The notes beneath the pieces were generated by a model, which did not search any database, was not told the DNA's origin, and was given only the letters and a program-made list of their open reading frames with translations. Shown here one piece after another: positions 1-12,600 of a DNA stretch of 64,000 nucleotides (within the stretch, counting starts at the first letter, position 1; every line of letters begins with the position of its first letter). The position numbers were made by a program, and so were the translations under genes. The DNA comes from Steromphala cineraria (Eukaryota > Mollusca > Gastropoda > Trochida > Trochidae), in assembly GCA_916613615.1 (NCBI GenBank), contig OU744732.1, positions 33,627,950 through 33,691,949 of the forward strand, in the 5' to 3' direction.

Positions 1-1310
1 TGGCCGTAGACAACTCCACGGTCGTTTGGACCATCAGGCTCTCCAGCTCTTCCAGCTGCTGGACGACAATCAGGTTCTCATTCGGGCTCTTCACATTCCA
101 GGCTGCAGGGTCGTCCTTGCGGATGCCCTCTCCAGACCAGACTAGCCGTCGCCCACGCAATGGATGCTGAATCCGGAACCTTCGCTCTCATCGCCGCTCA
201 GATCCACCATCCTCTCCTCGACCTGTTCGCCACGAAGCAGAATCACCAGCTTCCGGTGTACGTGTCTCATCTCCCCAACCCAGCTGCGAGGGCCGTAGAC
301 GCAATGTCCTTGTTGCGGGAGAATATGGACGCGTATGCTTTTTCAACCTCCGACTCTCCTACCCAAGTCGTCACCAGATCAAGGACACTTATCTCCTTCG
401 ACTGACTTTGGTCACGCCCTTCTGGCCAGCAAGGGGGTGGTTCCTGGATCTTATCCTGCTCACCGAAAGAGACCCTCCTCGGCTTCCCCAGTGGCGAAAT
501 CTACTCCTGCATCCTCACAGTCACCAGTTTCATCTGGTTCCAGAGAGATACGTTCTGCACGTCTGGACCATCTTCAGAGATCACTCCATGCCAAGGGATA
601 CTCCAGACGTGTGGCCAGCGCAATCTCCAAGGCCACAGATTCTCCACGAAGTCGCTATTGACGACAAGTGGGTGTCTTTTGAGGAATAATGCAGTGCCGC
701 TGGTCGCGATCCCATGTCAGTGTTCGGGCGAACTTCCTCCTTCATCTGCGTCAGACGTGTCATCTGAAGGGCGGGACCATCTCTACCTACCTGTCTGCTT
801 TCAACTCGGCCCTCTCCTTTGCTACGGCTGCCCGGGCCAGAGAACTCCACGCTCTGGACGTCACTAGGATCCGTTTCGAGCAATCCAGGAAGGGGTCTGT
901 GCACCTTGTTCTGCTCTGAGACTTCGTCGCCAACAACCAGCTCCCGGGCCAGCCTGGCAGGACTTTTACCATCCCTCCTCTCTCCAAGATCGTCTCTTCG
1001 TCGGAGGTTGAGGAGTTCTCTCTTTGCTCTGTTCATGCTCTTCGAGAGTATATCGACCGCTCTGCTTCTCGTCTTGGCACCAGGAAGAAACTTATTATCC
1101 CCTTCTCACCGGTACCGGTGGTGAAAGGCGAGGTGACCAGGAACACCCCCTCCCTGTGGCTCCGGACTGTTACCCTGGCTGCATGCGACACATCCAGCTT
1201 GCCTAATTGCCTGGCCGTCGAGGATGTGGAGGGACTGCAATCCTTTCGACCGTTGGTGGTAGCCCTACAGCTAGCTGCCCCATCGCCAGATAGGCTAGCT
1301 TACGTTTGAC
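1..1310 (+). pseudogene. DIRS-like retroelement remnant: RNase H tail and tyrosine recombinase
   Basis: Decayed coding sequence read across several frames. At 60-660 the conceptual protein resembles the end of a DIRS-type RT/RNase H: phrases such as LADALSRPD near 125-145, LLDLFATKQNHQLPVYVS near 215-260, and RYVLHVW near 550. At 690-1310 a tyrosine recombinase resembling DIRS integrases follows: LRQTCHLKGGTISTYLSAF, then ARARELHALDVTRIRF, a stop, then LPGQPGRTFTIPPL and HALREYIDRSASR. The Arg of the first catalytic box (RELHAL) is visible; I do not see a convincing HxxR/Tyr end. Multiple stops and frameshifts make it non-functional. The element enters from outside the window. It is GC-richer than its surroundings. 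Family assignment is from remembered sequence style and is fairly secure. Confidence 0.75.
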
Positions 1311-1860
1311 TTTGTTACTTCTCACTACTCTTGTTGAGTTGTTTCGTTGTTGACGTCTTCAGGAGGTTCTCCGTCTGCTTCTCTTTGCAGCCGTCTTCCG
1401 GGCGCCCCTCTGGGAGGATGTCATTGAGGACCTTTTTTCTACGTTTGACTCGTCCTCCCTCCTCCCTACTGTCGGATCAGTGGCAATTATTTAAGTTGAG
1501 GTAGGTTAAAAATTTATTAAAATCTAAATATTCTAGATATTAAAATACCTACCTCAACTTAAAGGATGAATTCCCGCCCAGCCTCCCCTTCGGACTACGT
1601 TGGACACCTGCTTCCGAGGTTTTCTTACCGGAAGATCGAATTTACTTCGTCTTTGGATGTGACGTTTCCCGCTCATGCGCAGTGGGCTGGGAGCAGCCCG
1701 AACGGATACACAGTGAAAAGATTCGCGGTAAACATCTTTTTCTCATCGAGAAAGGTAAGTGGCAACTATTTAAGTTGAGGTAGGTATTTAAATATCTAAA
1801 ATATTTAGATTTAAAATTTTTTCAGTAACAGTTAGTGGTTCCCGATGTAATAACATCGAT
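1311..1860 (+). repeat. DIRS-like 3' terminal repeats
   Basis: Two copies of a repeat follow the recombinase. The first (about 1479-1562) is an imperfect hairpin with perfect 16-nt arms, ttaagttgaggtaggt at 1491-1506 and its reverse complement at 1547-1562. A direct copy of the left arm lies at 1758-1790, again followed by AT-rich sequence with taaatattctaga-like symmetry. Split direct and inverted termini around a tyrosine recombinase are the known arrangement of DIRS elements. The stretch between the two copies (1563-1757) looks like element 3' sequence, not a gene. Confidence 0.6.
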
Positions 1861-1862
1861 TT

Positions 1863-3232
1863 AAAAATAGAGCCATTGGCTCTGTAGCTCATCAGGCTTC
1901 ACCATCAATTATGCTGTAGAGTGTGGCCAATGTGATTCCCCCTTTGTAGAGGCCACAGGGTCACCAATCATTAAAATTAAGTATAAGACGACAAGTTTCA
2001 GTTTTCTAGGCTTTTTACTTTAGGAGAAGAAGATGAAAATAGATTTGAAAGACGTTCCTGTTGCCTTTATTAGGGGTCACAGGGCCACCAAAGCTACAAT
2101 TTATAATCCTCACTAGCCAAAGAGTCTGTACACAAAGTTTCAGTTTTCTAGCCCTTATGATTCTCGAGAAGAAGATGAAAATAGGTTTTTAGGGCCTGGC
2201 CCCTGTGGCCCTTATTAGGGGTCACAGGACCACCAAAGCTACAATTTATAATCCTAACCAGCCAAAGAGTCTGTAAACAAAGTTTCAGTTTTCTAGCCCT
2301 TATGATTCTCGAGAAGAAGATGAAAATAGGTTTTTAGGGCCTGGCCCCTGTGGCCCTTATTAGGGGTCACAGGGCCACCAAAGCTACAATTTATAATCCT
2401 CACTAGCCAAGGAGTCTGTACACAAAGTTTCAGCTTTCTAGCCCTTATGGTTCTCGAGAAGAAGCATCTTCCCACGGCAAGGTGAAAACGTATCGAGCAA
2501 CTCCTCGTTTAGACCTTGCCTTCACAAGGTAGAAAACTGGTGATCCGGAGCAGCGACACCTATCGTGATCACGAGTTACGCCCCTTATCAGCTCTTTCAA
2601 CAATGGCCAATGAAATTGCTGTTTACATCGGAACAAATTCAAAATACTAACAGACGATCTTTTTGAATACTATCCGAGTGAAATCTAATTTTAAATTTCA
2701 GTCTGCATGATTGTTTTCATGTTTTTGATGAGCACCCTGAATGCAGAGAAGACAAACATTAATGTATCACTCAAATAAAGTGTTTCTCTCCCTTGTAAAA
2801 CGCATACAAAACTATTTTTTTCAAATCGGTTCATTTAACATGCTGTATTCTGATTGGACTATTCTACTTCCGTGCAGCGGGTTGAAATGCTAGCACAGAA
2901 ATTACGACCAAAGATGTCAAGGGAGGAATGGGAAAGTTTAGAAACTTTTTCGTTTCGTCCGTGACGTTGTGAAGATGGAGAAGAAGATGAAAATAGGTTT
3001 TTAGGGCCTGGCCCCTGTTGCCCTTATTAGGGGTCACAGGGCCACCAAAGCTACAATTTTTAATCCTTACTAGCCAAGGAGTCTGTACACAAAGTTTCAG
3101 CTTTCTAGGCCTTATGGTTCTGGAGAAGAAGTCGAAATTCCACAAAGTTTACAGACGGATGGACGGACGGACGGACACCGGAGACCATACCATGCCATAA
3201 GCCCATTGGGCCTTACAGGCCAGATGAGCTAA
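1863..3232 (+). mobile_element. Helitron-like (pearl/HINE-type) repeat, copy 1, with 145-bp internal units
   Basis: Starts near atagagccattggctctgta and ends with a GC hairpin (ggccttacaggcc) followed eight bases later by CTAA. A 3' hairpin followed by CTRR is typical of Helitron/Helentron ends. The interior is a tandem array: the phrase gtcacagg recurs at 2076, 2221, 2366 and 3033; after removing a 513-bp insertion the period is 145 bp. Head (tagctcatc) and tail (gatgagcta) share a short inverted motif. Bivalve pearl/HINE elements have this design. No protein is encoded; open frames here are repeat artefacts. A related copy lies at 10117-10723. Confidence 0.6.
2465..2977. mobile_element. 513-bp MITE inserted inside the Helitron-like repeat
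   Basis: The 145-bp repeat unit is interrupted at gagaagaag. That nonamer is present on both sides (2456-2464 and 2978-2986), as a target-site duplication. The insert begins catcttc and ends gaagatg, a perfect 7-bp terminal inverted repeat. A 9-bp duplication is compatible with Mutator-like elements, but the inverted repeats are too short to be sure. It has no coding capacity that I recognise. Confidence 0.55.
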
Positions 3233-3435
3233 AAAATTTACATATGTGATTGATCCTATCAACATACTCTGTGTCTCTTTAATGTTCATGTATTGTAATC
3301 TTTTGTGGATGACTTCAAAATGCAATGTTGAAGTAAGTTAACAATGACTATTTCATGCAAAAAATCACTCAATCTGAAGACATTAGCATCATATCAGAAA
3401 CAATCACATTTTCAAATTCGTATTTTAAGGCCTAC

Positions 3436-3602
3436 CAAGGTAACTTTGCCTTTGCTGAACTCTTCAATGGGGTCGATTTGACCGGACACAACGTCTTCAA
3501 CCCATTCCTGACCCTCTTCTGCGAGGGTTTTGGCTGCCTCAACACCTAACTCAAGAATCTCACCCACTTTCTCTGTCAGATCCATCCATTCTGGAGGGTT
3601 CT
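3436..3602 (-). CDS. LLTP exon E22 (last one inside the window)
   Basis: Split Glu, then NPPEWMDLTEKVGEILELGV, EAAKTLAEEGQEWVEDVVSG and QIDPIEEFSKGKVTL. Acceptor ttacag, donor ttg|gtaggc in phase 0, so at least one further exon exists. None is visible between 1 and 3435, which is all repeat; the rest lies beyond the window edge. Confidence 0.78.
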
Positions 3603-6600
3603 CTGTAATAAGTTGATTGAATTTGTTAACTTACAGGAGATCACACGTAATGAAAGCAATGCAGTGTAGAGCTTCCACGGGTAAAAAAATTGGACTAGAG
3701 TTCTCAAGGGGTCAGACTCGACTCGAAGCTGTAACCCGAAATTTTATTGTCACCACAGATATTATGTGATTGTTGATAATATTATAAACATATATTTCGA
3801 CGTATTAGTGGTCATGGGTAGCATATTTTGACATCAATGTTTAGAAATGGTAATGTTGATCACCTGTCTAAAATTCATACGTTACAGTCAAACTGACTGA
3901 AATAACTTAGATAATTAACAGTGAGTTCTACTTTTCATGTTCAACAAAATGGACCTGAGACCACCTGGACCCGACTCGGGCTCGATCAGTCTAATCCAAA
4001 GTTCTGTTTATTTGTTATAAAATCTAAACCTACATATCCATTATCATTCCTAGTTAAGTTTTGACAGGGTTTTTTTTGTGGAAAATTGAATGGTATGTAT
4101 ATACAGTAGAACACGGATATAGTGAACAATCGGATATAGTGAAAAAAAATTTAAGTCCTGTCAAAAGCCCTATGTATGGCGGCTAAACGTGAGCGAACGT
4201 TGTTGTTCCCTATGAGTTCGTTATATTCAAGTTCTACTGTATATAGGAAGGTACAGCTGCATATCTTAAATTGTTCACTTACCTGCATTTTTAGTGCAAA
4301 TATCATGTATTGCGAAAACGAAACGGTTTATGTAGAAATTTGAGTACATGCGTTAACATATTCGTGTGTTGCACCTGTGTGTGTTCACTGACAGAAGAAT
4401 TGGATATCAAAAGTGTACCTTTTAGATGGTTTAGAGCATTCCTTGTCTTGTTGACTGCCTGGATGAGATTGGTAACTTCAAGTCCAATACTGAGGAAGAA
4501 AACATAAGAAAACACTCCCTAAGGAAGATACATCTGATCGCCTGTCAGGTGTTCAAGGTTTAAATTCAGACCACCATCGTATCATACCAGGTACCCAATT
4601 ACTGCTGGGTGGACAGAGGCACACTTCCAACTAAGTCACTTACCGAGGGTGACACAACAAGTTTCTCAATTCGATTGTCTCAGTTTAGGGCAGGGACTCA
4701 ACCCTTCAAACACTCAGATTATCTAGCAATGGGTTACCAAACCATCCAACGAGCCTCATAGCGGTCAACTAAGCATTGCACAGGACCATGTGTCACCACG
4801 ACATAGTGATTTATTTTGAAGACTGATGCTTTCATTTTAAATACAATCATGTTTATCTCAATGGCTTGGACACTTAAAGAGAACATAGCGAAGTGCCTTG
4901 ATAATGAGTCCTTTATGAAATAAAGTTTTTTAATAAAGATTTTGATCCAAACGGTTTGGTAACAATGATTCTGTTAAACTGTTTGTAACAATATATAACA
5001 ATTTTCAGAAACAGTGATTCAGTTACAGTGTTCTGTTTCAATGTTGTATAGCAATTATAAGAATCAATGATTTAGTTGCAATGATTGGTAACAAGCTACA
5101 ATGACTACAAATTTATATTATTAAGAAGTAGCGATTCAGTTACAATGTTTAATGAAAATGTTTTAGTTTAAAAAAAACAATGACAGTTTCCATTGCTAAG
5201 CTTAATTGTAAAGAAACTACTAAACTGTTTTATTATGATTTGATGAATACAGTGAGTTGTCCGGTATTGATTGAAACTAAAATTATCCCTTAAAATACTG
5301 CACAAAGTTCACAAATGATAACACTCACTTGATAACATTTCCAGCGACAGTAGATATAGCCTGTTTTGGATCTTTGTTGAACGTCTTGAAGCCATTGATG
5401 ATAGCCTGGATAGCCTTGAAGACCACTTTACCAGCTCGGGGTATGATGATCGTAACGGTCTCCATCAGTTGCTACGAGAGAAAAGAAAATACATTTTATA
5501 ATAATTGGAAAGTTTATATGTGAAAAGGAAAGGTGACCCTTAAGAAGTTAAACTTGTCGCTTTGGTCATGTTTAAGTACACTGTGCCATGAAAATATATT
5601 TTACTTTTCCAGCATTATTTCTATTTAAAATAAAAGTTTTAAATGTATTAAGAGTCTTTGATTATTCAATTAACCAGCTTCAATAACTATTAAGACATTA
5701 CTTCAGTGAGGTATGTAGGAAAAGGAAAAAACAAAGATGTTTCAACAGAAGATCTTATCATTAAGGCGCAGAGATATAAAAAGCTGTCAATAATGTCAGA
5801 AAAGAGAAATATTGTTTCTTCCAAGTCTCAAATAGTTTACATCCACCTCAAGGATACGAAAAACAACTCTTGAAATACATATCAGATAAAGAAGCGTTCA
5901 TAAAATCTTAAGAAAAAAATATAACTTCACAAACATTGTAGAATGACAACACGTTAGTCTTCACTTCCTTGTACAGGTTGGACACTTTAATGACGAGGTT
6001 TCTGGCTGGTCTAACAAAGGGAGGCAACTCTGTTTCTTCAAGCTCTCCAAGCATCTCCATGGCGTCAACAGCTTTCTTTCCAACAGCGACAACCTGAATA
6101 TAAAGGACAGAATAAACTACCACCATGACGACCAAGTTCAGCAGGATGTAAGTTTAAACAATTTACCTTCTCAGGAAGGCCCTCAAGCACCTGTTAAAAC
6201 TCCTCTTTCATGTCTGTGAGAGAGAACTCACGCTTTATGATGTTAAGGACAAAACTGGACCAGATGTTACTCTTGTTGATCAAAAGTTCAGCTGTGGGTT
6301 GGATGTTTTTGGCTTCTGGGCCTTCTCTGGAAGTTCCTCAAGTGACTATCTAAACTACTCTATCATGTCTGTGAGCTAGAACTGCATGGCCATTGATAAT
6401 GTTAACAACAAAACACGAACGTACGAACGTTACGTTAACTCCACTAATCTGTACCCTGGGCTCAGAAGCTAGATTCACTCGCGCGGCCCACCTTCTCGAT
6501 AAAATTTCAACAGGAAAATGATTTGATTGGCTATATCCCAAGTCGGGCCGCACCAGCAAATCTAGCTTCTGAGCCCAGGGTACAGATAAGTGGAGTTAGG

Positions 6601-9600
6601 GTAACGTTTGTTCTCTGAGACAGGATGCAAAACCCTGGGCTAGAAAGTTCAGCAGTTGATTTTTTGGCTTACCTTTTCAGGAAGCTGCTGGAACCCCTAT
6701 AATACACTTTCTAGTATTGTTCCCGAAAAGATCAAAGGCGCCGCCCACCCTTTATTCCGCAATAAAGTATAGTTTTTGAGTGACGTCACGAAACAATGGC
6801 CCATGACGTCAATAACAATTGGGTATGACGTCACAAGATATGGCCCTGATCGAGGATTTTTTAATTCGCGGCCTAACGTGAATTACAAAATATGTCTTTT
6901 TGGAGTATAAATAACTTAAAGGAGTAAAAAACAGACATACTAGAAAAGTAATAGAGTAGCCCTAACCATCATGTGTTTTGCAATAAAGTATAGTTTTGCC
7001 CTGAACTATTATAACGTCAAACCATTCGGCCTTCGGCCTCATGCTTTAACTATAATAGTTCAGGGCAAAACTATACTTTATTGCAAAACACATGATGGTT
7101 AGGGCTACTTTATTTCTTAAGTAATGTCCATGCGAGTTTATACGTGTTAAACAAAACCCTAGGGAAAGAAAGTTCAGCAGGATGTAAGTTTAAACGATTT
7201 ACCTTCTCAGGAAGGTCCTCAAGGGCCTGTTTAAACTCTTCTATCATGTCTGTGAGAGAGAACTCCCCCTTGATGATGTCCCTGAAGAGCTCTATGGCTC
7301 CACTGATGGCTCCAACCGCCTTGCCCTTGATGGAGTCATACAGCTCCACCAGTTTCTTTACGCTCTTGATGTCAAACTCCTGGAATAAACGATAGCTGGT
7401 ATGGTTATTAAATGCGGGATATCAAATCATTTTTTTCAAAATGTTATTTTAGAAGTTAAATATGTAAACAACTATATTTTAGTTATGAAATAATGAACGC
7501 TACTAATACATATGCAAAGTATGAAACATAAATTTGGTATAAAACTATTTGTGAAAAATTATTTCTATTGTGTATTGAAACACTTTATTATTGTATTCTA
7601 TCATTTGGGTATCCAGCATATACTTATCAGTTAAATCGATAATGAAAATAAACACATACATGTATGCATTGATACTTTCCGGATCCACTAAACTCAGTTT
7701 GGTGGTTTTTAGATTTAATCTTATTGTATTGACATAAAACTTATAAATTTCCAAACCTGAAGCATGTTGAGGTTATATTCCGCCCCTCCTTTGAAGCATA
7801 CACGGGCCAGAAAGAAGTCCAAGTTTTTACCCAGGAAACCAAGATGAATCCGAGCGTAAGCCTCGTCGTGAACGTTCACCTTCATATGTCCACTGAGGGG
7901 AGCTGGGGATTAAAGCGTTCGTAAAATATACTTTATGAATAAGAACATGTAAAATTAAGTATATATAAATTGACATATAAAATAGGAGAATGTAAAATGT
8001 TGAGCATATGTACAAATAAGATATACTTTGTGAAAAAGAAAATGTAAAATTGAACAATATACATGATAAAATAAATTAGTAAAAAAGGTAAATGTAGACA
8101 GTTGAGCATTCATGTAAATAGGATATTCTTTGTGAATGGGAACAAGTAAAATTGAAACCTATAAAAAATAAAATATATTTAGTAAAAATAGAAAAATCTA
8201 AAGATTAATTTAATGTTAATGTAAGTTTAGCATACATGTAAATATGACATGGAATATTTTTGCTAATAAGATAAAGAATAGTCAAATGATCAACACTTCA
8301 TTTATTAATTTGTAATACTTGGTCTTTTTGATGTCTCAGTTTTACAAACAACCATCGCCATTCATTGTCACGTTTAATAAGAGCACCATAAGCTTTAATA
8401 TGAACAACATCAGCTTTATGATAAGAACCACTACATACCAATTTTAAAGAGCAGGGCGTTGTTGATGGTGAGACCAAATGATGCCCCGATTGTGGTTGAA
8501 CCCAGCATCTTCTTCCAGTCAACCGAGGGCGAGGCTAGGTTGAAACTCAACCCCTTGTCATCCCCTCGTCTGTGGCGGTCATGAACTTCTATGTCATGTA
8601 TCCCAACGTCACGGGGGTCCATGTAGAATATCGAACCATTTACAGATCTGAAAGAGTTAAATAAGTAGTTAATGAATACTGAGTTATGTTAAACCTCCGG
8701 TAATGAACTTCTATATCTGTATCCCAACATCACGGGGGTCCATGTAGAATATCGAACCATTTACAGATCTGAAAGAGTTAAAGAAGTATTAAATGAATAC
8801 TGAATACTCTCGTCTATGGCTGTCATGAACCTCTATATCATGTATCCCAACGTCACGGGGGTTCATGTAGAATATTCAGCCATTTACACATCTGAAAACT
8901 GGTGGTCGTTCATTAATATCCATTTATGCTGTATTTAGGCATTGAATGATGTTTGTTAAACAGAAAACCTGTACAAGTGATATGCAGATATATGCAAATT
9001 AATCAAATCATCTATTCAAATTCTTAAATGAAAATGTCGCATATCTGCAACTAGAAACAAGAGAAAGGTTAAATTCAGCAAACATATCTTATTGAGTCCA
9101 ATGTAGCAATGTACAGGTCTGGATAACATTTCACATTTGAACACTTCATGGTATTACGTTGTAAGTCATACATACACGCCATATTTGTCCCTAGGAGCTA
9201 CGAGAGCTGCTTTTGGATGTGCTTGATATTGTAGAAGTGCCTCGTATCGAACCTTGGAGTCATCGTCATACAGCGCGGTCCTCAACATCATGTGTGCAGC
9301 CTTGAATGAAGATATATAAATGGAGATAATTGAAGTGAATATATAAGATAAATATATATATATATATATATATATCATATGACGTAATGAAACAAGTGTA
9401 AAATTTGGTATCACCTGAGCATGTGCAAGAGATTTACACAAGGCTGCACTAGTTTCAAAAAAGGCAAATATGCAAAGGGGTTTATGCACATGTGCATATG
9501 CTGAAATTATGATGCAGTTTATGTTTTACCATATTGGCTATACAATGATAAATATTTTTATGACTGCCTTTTTGGTACTTGAAAGTTTACGTTTTGATAA

Positions 9601-12600
9601 ATCTCAACTTAAAATTAAATAAATTTTCATGAAAAACAGTGCAATGCTTCAGTTATTCAAAAACACTCTTCATTTTATGTGTATCTTGAATTTTGTGTTT
9701 GGGTTATATGCATGGACCTATGTCCGGAGCTCTTATAAGTCACTTATAGAGGCGTTAACAGTAGCCATTAATATAATCCATAATTGGATTTTGAAAATCT
9801 TTACATTTTATAATGTTTGATTCACTGACCTTTTCATGTCTGTATTTTCTCAAAGCATGGATTCCTGCTCGTTTCACCCACTGTGAATTAGTTGTGTTGA
9901 TATGAGAAACTATCATCTCATATGATTGGTCTAGCCCAGCGTTGCCAAGGGAACCAATCAGAATCACGCGCCATCTGTCATCATTCAGCATTTCCTCTTC
10001 CGTAAAGATAGAACGCTTCTTCCGGTACTGCCAAGGATCTACAGAATAAAACAGGTGAACACTTTATATCATCATTTGTACAATATAACCTTTGCTAGAG
10101 GCTCTTCATGAAATATAAAAATAGAGCCATTGGATCTGTAGCTCCTAAGGCTTTACATTTGATTTGCTTTAGGGTCCAAGTAGTAGGGGCCACAGCGTCA
10201 CAAAATCTACAATTTATAATCCTCACTAGTCAAAGAGTCTGTACACAAAGTTTCAGCTTTCTAGGCCTTATGGTTCTAGAGAAGAAGATAAAAAAGGTTT
10301 TTACTTGTGGGCCCTGTGTCGCTTTTTAGGGGCCACGGGGCCACAAAAGCTACAATTTTATAATCCTCACTAGTTAAGGAGTCTGTACACAAAGTTTCTG
10401 CTTTCTATGCCTTATGCTTCTGGAGAAGAAGATGAAAATATGCTTTTGAGGGTGTGACCCCTGTGTCCCTTATTAGGGACCAAAGGGCCACCAAAGCTAC
10501 AATTTATAATCCTCACTAGTCAAGGATTCTGTTCAAGAAAAGGATAATGGCTATAATTCAGTAGTGACAAAGATGACAAGTTTCAGCTTTTTACTAGCCT
10601 AATCAGGTTCTGGAGAAGAAGTCGAAATTCCACAAAGTTTACGGACGAATGGACGAATGTACACTGGACACCATTCCATGCCATGCCATAAGACCATCAG
10701 GCCTTACAGGCCAGATGAGCTAAAACTTGTCATCTTTGTCACCACTGAATTATAGCCATTATCCTTTTCTTCATCATCCCCAAATCAGTTTGATTGTAGA
10801 TGCAGTGACGTGTAAAGGTTACCATGGAGACCAAGCAGGTTCTCTAGTTTCTCTGTGATGATTGTTGACTCTGCTTTTCTTCCAGCGTCCCATAGTCGCC
10901 TAGCAACCACCCCCACGGTGAGCACGACCCTATGGTATGTCTCCCCTCGCTGAAAATCTGGGGGCGAGGAACTCGGGTCAAAGCAGAGGGCCGTTAGCTT
11001 TGTTATCATGTTCTGGAAAACAAAATCATTCACAACTTTATAAACATCTCACATTGTATACATAATGATGAATAAGTTATCATTAAAAATGAATTTGTGT
11101 TTCTTTCATAAGATATAGTTAGTAAGTGTTTTTATAGATCCGGACCCATAAACCATCTTATCAGAACACAGTTTTCCCTTGAAGCGGACATAAAATATTC
11201 AAAATGGCATATATTTCTATTTGACCTCCTTACTGTGCTTTTGAGCTGAGAGCAGTTAAATAGGTTTGTGTAATAATTTCATAGAATTCTAACGTGGTAT
11301 TCCATGACACGCAAATCAATAAAATGCGGTCACCATACTCAAATATATTTGAAGTTCCTGAGCGTTTCGGATTAATGACCCAAAAGTTTCATTGGCCCTG
11401 CTTTATTCGTCTTAGAGGCATATACGCCTGTTACGTGTCCGGCGTAATCCAGGGCCTCCTTTCACAAAGCAACCTTTACTAAGGTTAACCTTAACTCCCA
11501 TTCTTTAACATTGCACTAAGGCTACCTTAAGGACTTACGATCACCTTAGGGCTTTGTGAAAGGGGACCCAGGTCTGCAACAGGCAGAAGTTGAATCAAGT
11601 GTATCGGCGTATGCACAGGAATTAATGAGCATACCTCAAAGTAGCTTCAATAAACATCTTATTCATGTCAAACGAGTCTAAATTTTAACATTTTTTCAAA
11701 ATGTTGATAAAACATCAACTTTCGTTAAATGCACTGTATTAAATAAGTCATGTTAATTTTTTGTATTTATAATAATTTTGATATGTTATCATCAAAAATA
11801 TTCAAGTCACAAAAACAGTTGTAGAATGTCTCACGGAAGATAGTTGTCCGCCATTATACGCCGGGTTCGCACGTCTTTCAAACCGGCGTGTTGTGCGTGC
11901 GCCTAGTGCGCACACATGGTACCAATAAAGTGCTTTGCACGTTTCGTCACCAATCGCCGGGTTACCAATCAAGCAGGGCCATTGGTTTCTCAATTACGAA
12001 ACAGATACAAATTCTTTTGAAACTTTTAAAGAAAAACACTGTTATTATTAATAAATATAGTTTTGCTTCGACATAAGCCCAAATACTAAAAGTCTATTTA
12101 TATTTTAGTACTTGGATGTTCAAGAGACAGTGTTTCGTATCTTCAGATCTTACCTATCAAAGAATATCAATTTCTTACTGTTACTGTTCATATGTCAACT
12201 TTATATTTTACTACATGGCACCGAAAAGCTTCCTGATAATACATTTAGCAATAGTTTTTTATATAAATTTCATTCATCCACGCCTGTTACAACAAAATCG
12301 ACCTCCATTCCAGTGAAATGAGAGGCCACTTGCAAAATAAAGTTTGGCATTGAGTGGGATTTTTTATAAAAAAGATCATTCAATTTTAGCAATAGTTTCG
12401 AAAACGAAACTATGAATAAAGTTTGACATATAATTCAACATACTACGGGGTGTCACTTTATGGTAAGTTATACTCACATCTATGGGTGGACCGTCCAGAT
12501 TAACTAGATGGACCAACAAACGCTTCACAAGGAAAGGATCCGGTCTGGAGATGTTGAGTACAAGATCCAGAAGGATCCGTTGGGATACTTCAGTCGTCAT

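Noticed and set aside
581..1036. Minus-strand 151-codon open frame
   Set aside because: Shadow of the DIRS recombinase coding region on the plus strand; no homology of its own.
2293..3200. Small open frames on both strands (for example CVQTPWLVRI-type)
   Set aside because: They are repeated with each 145-bp Helitron-like unit and recur at 10.1-10.7 kb.
6140..6260. Copy A of E18 as a real exon
   Set aside because: Good donor, but it contains an in-frame stop and no matching acceptor; phase logic works without it.
9995..10039. Furin site (RKKR) in the lipid transfer protein
   Set aside because: It arose from reading E14 in the wrong frame at its start. In the frame that fits the rest of the exon the residues are GKKRS, which lacks the needed upstream Arg.
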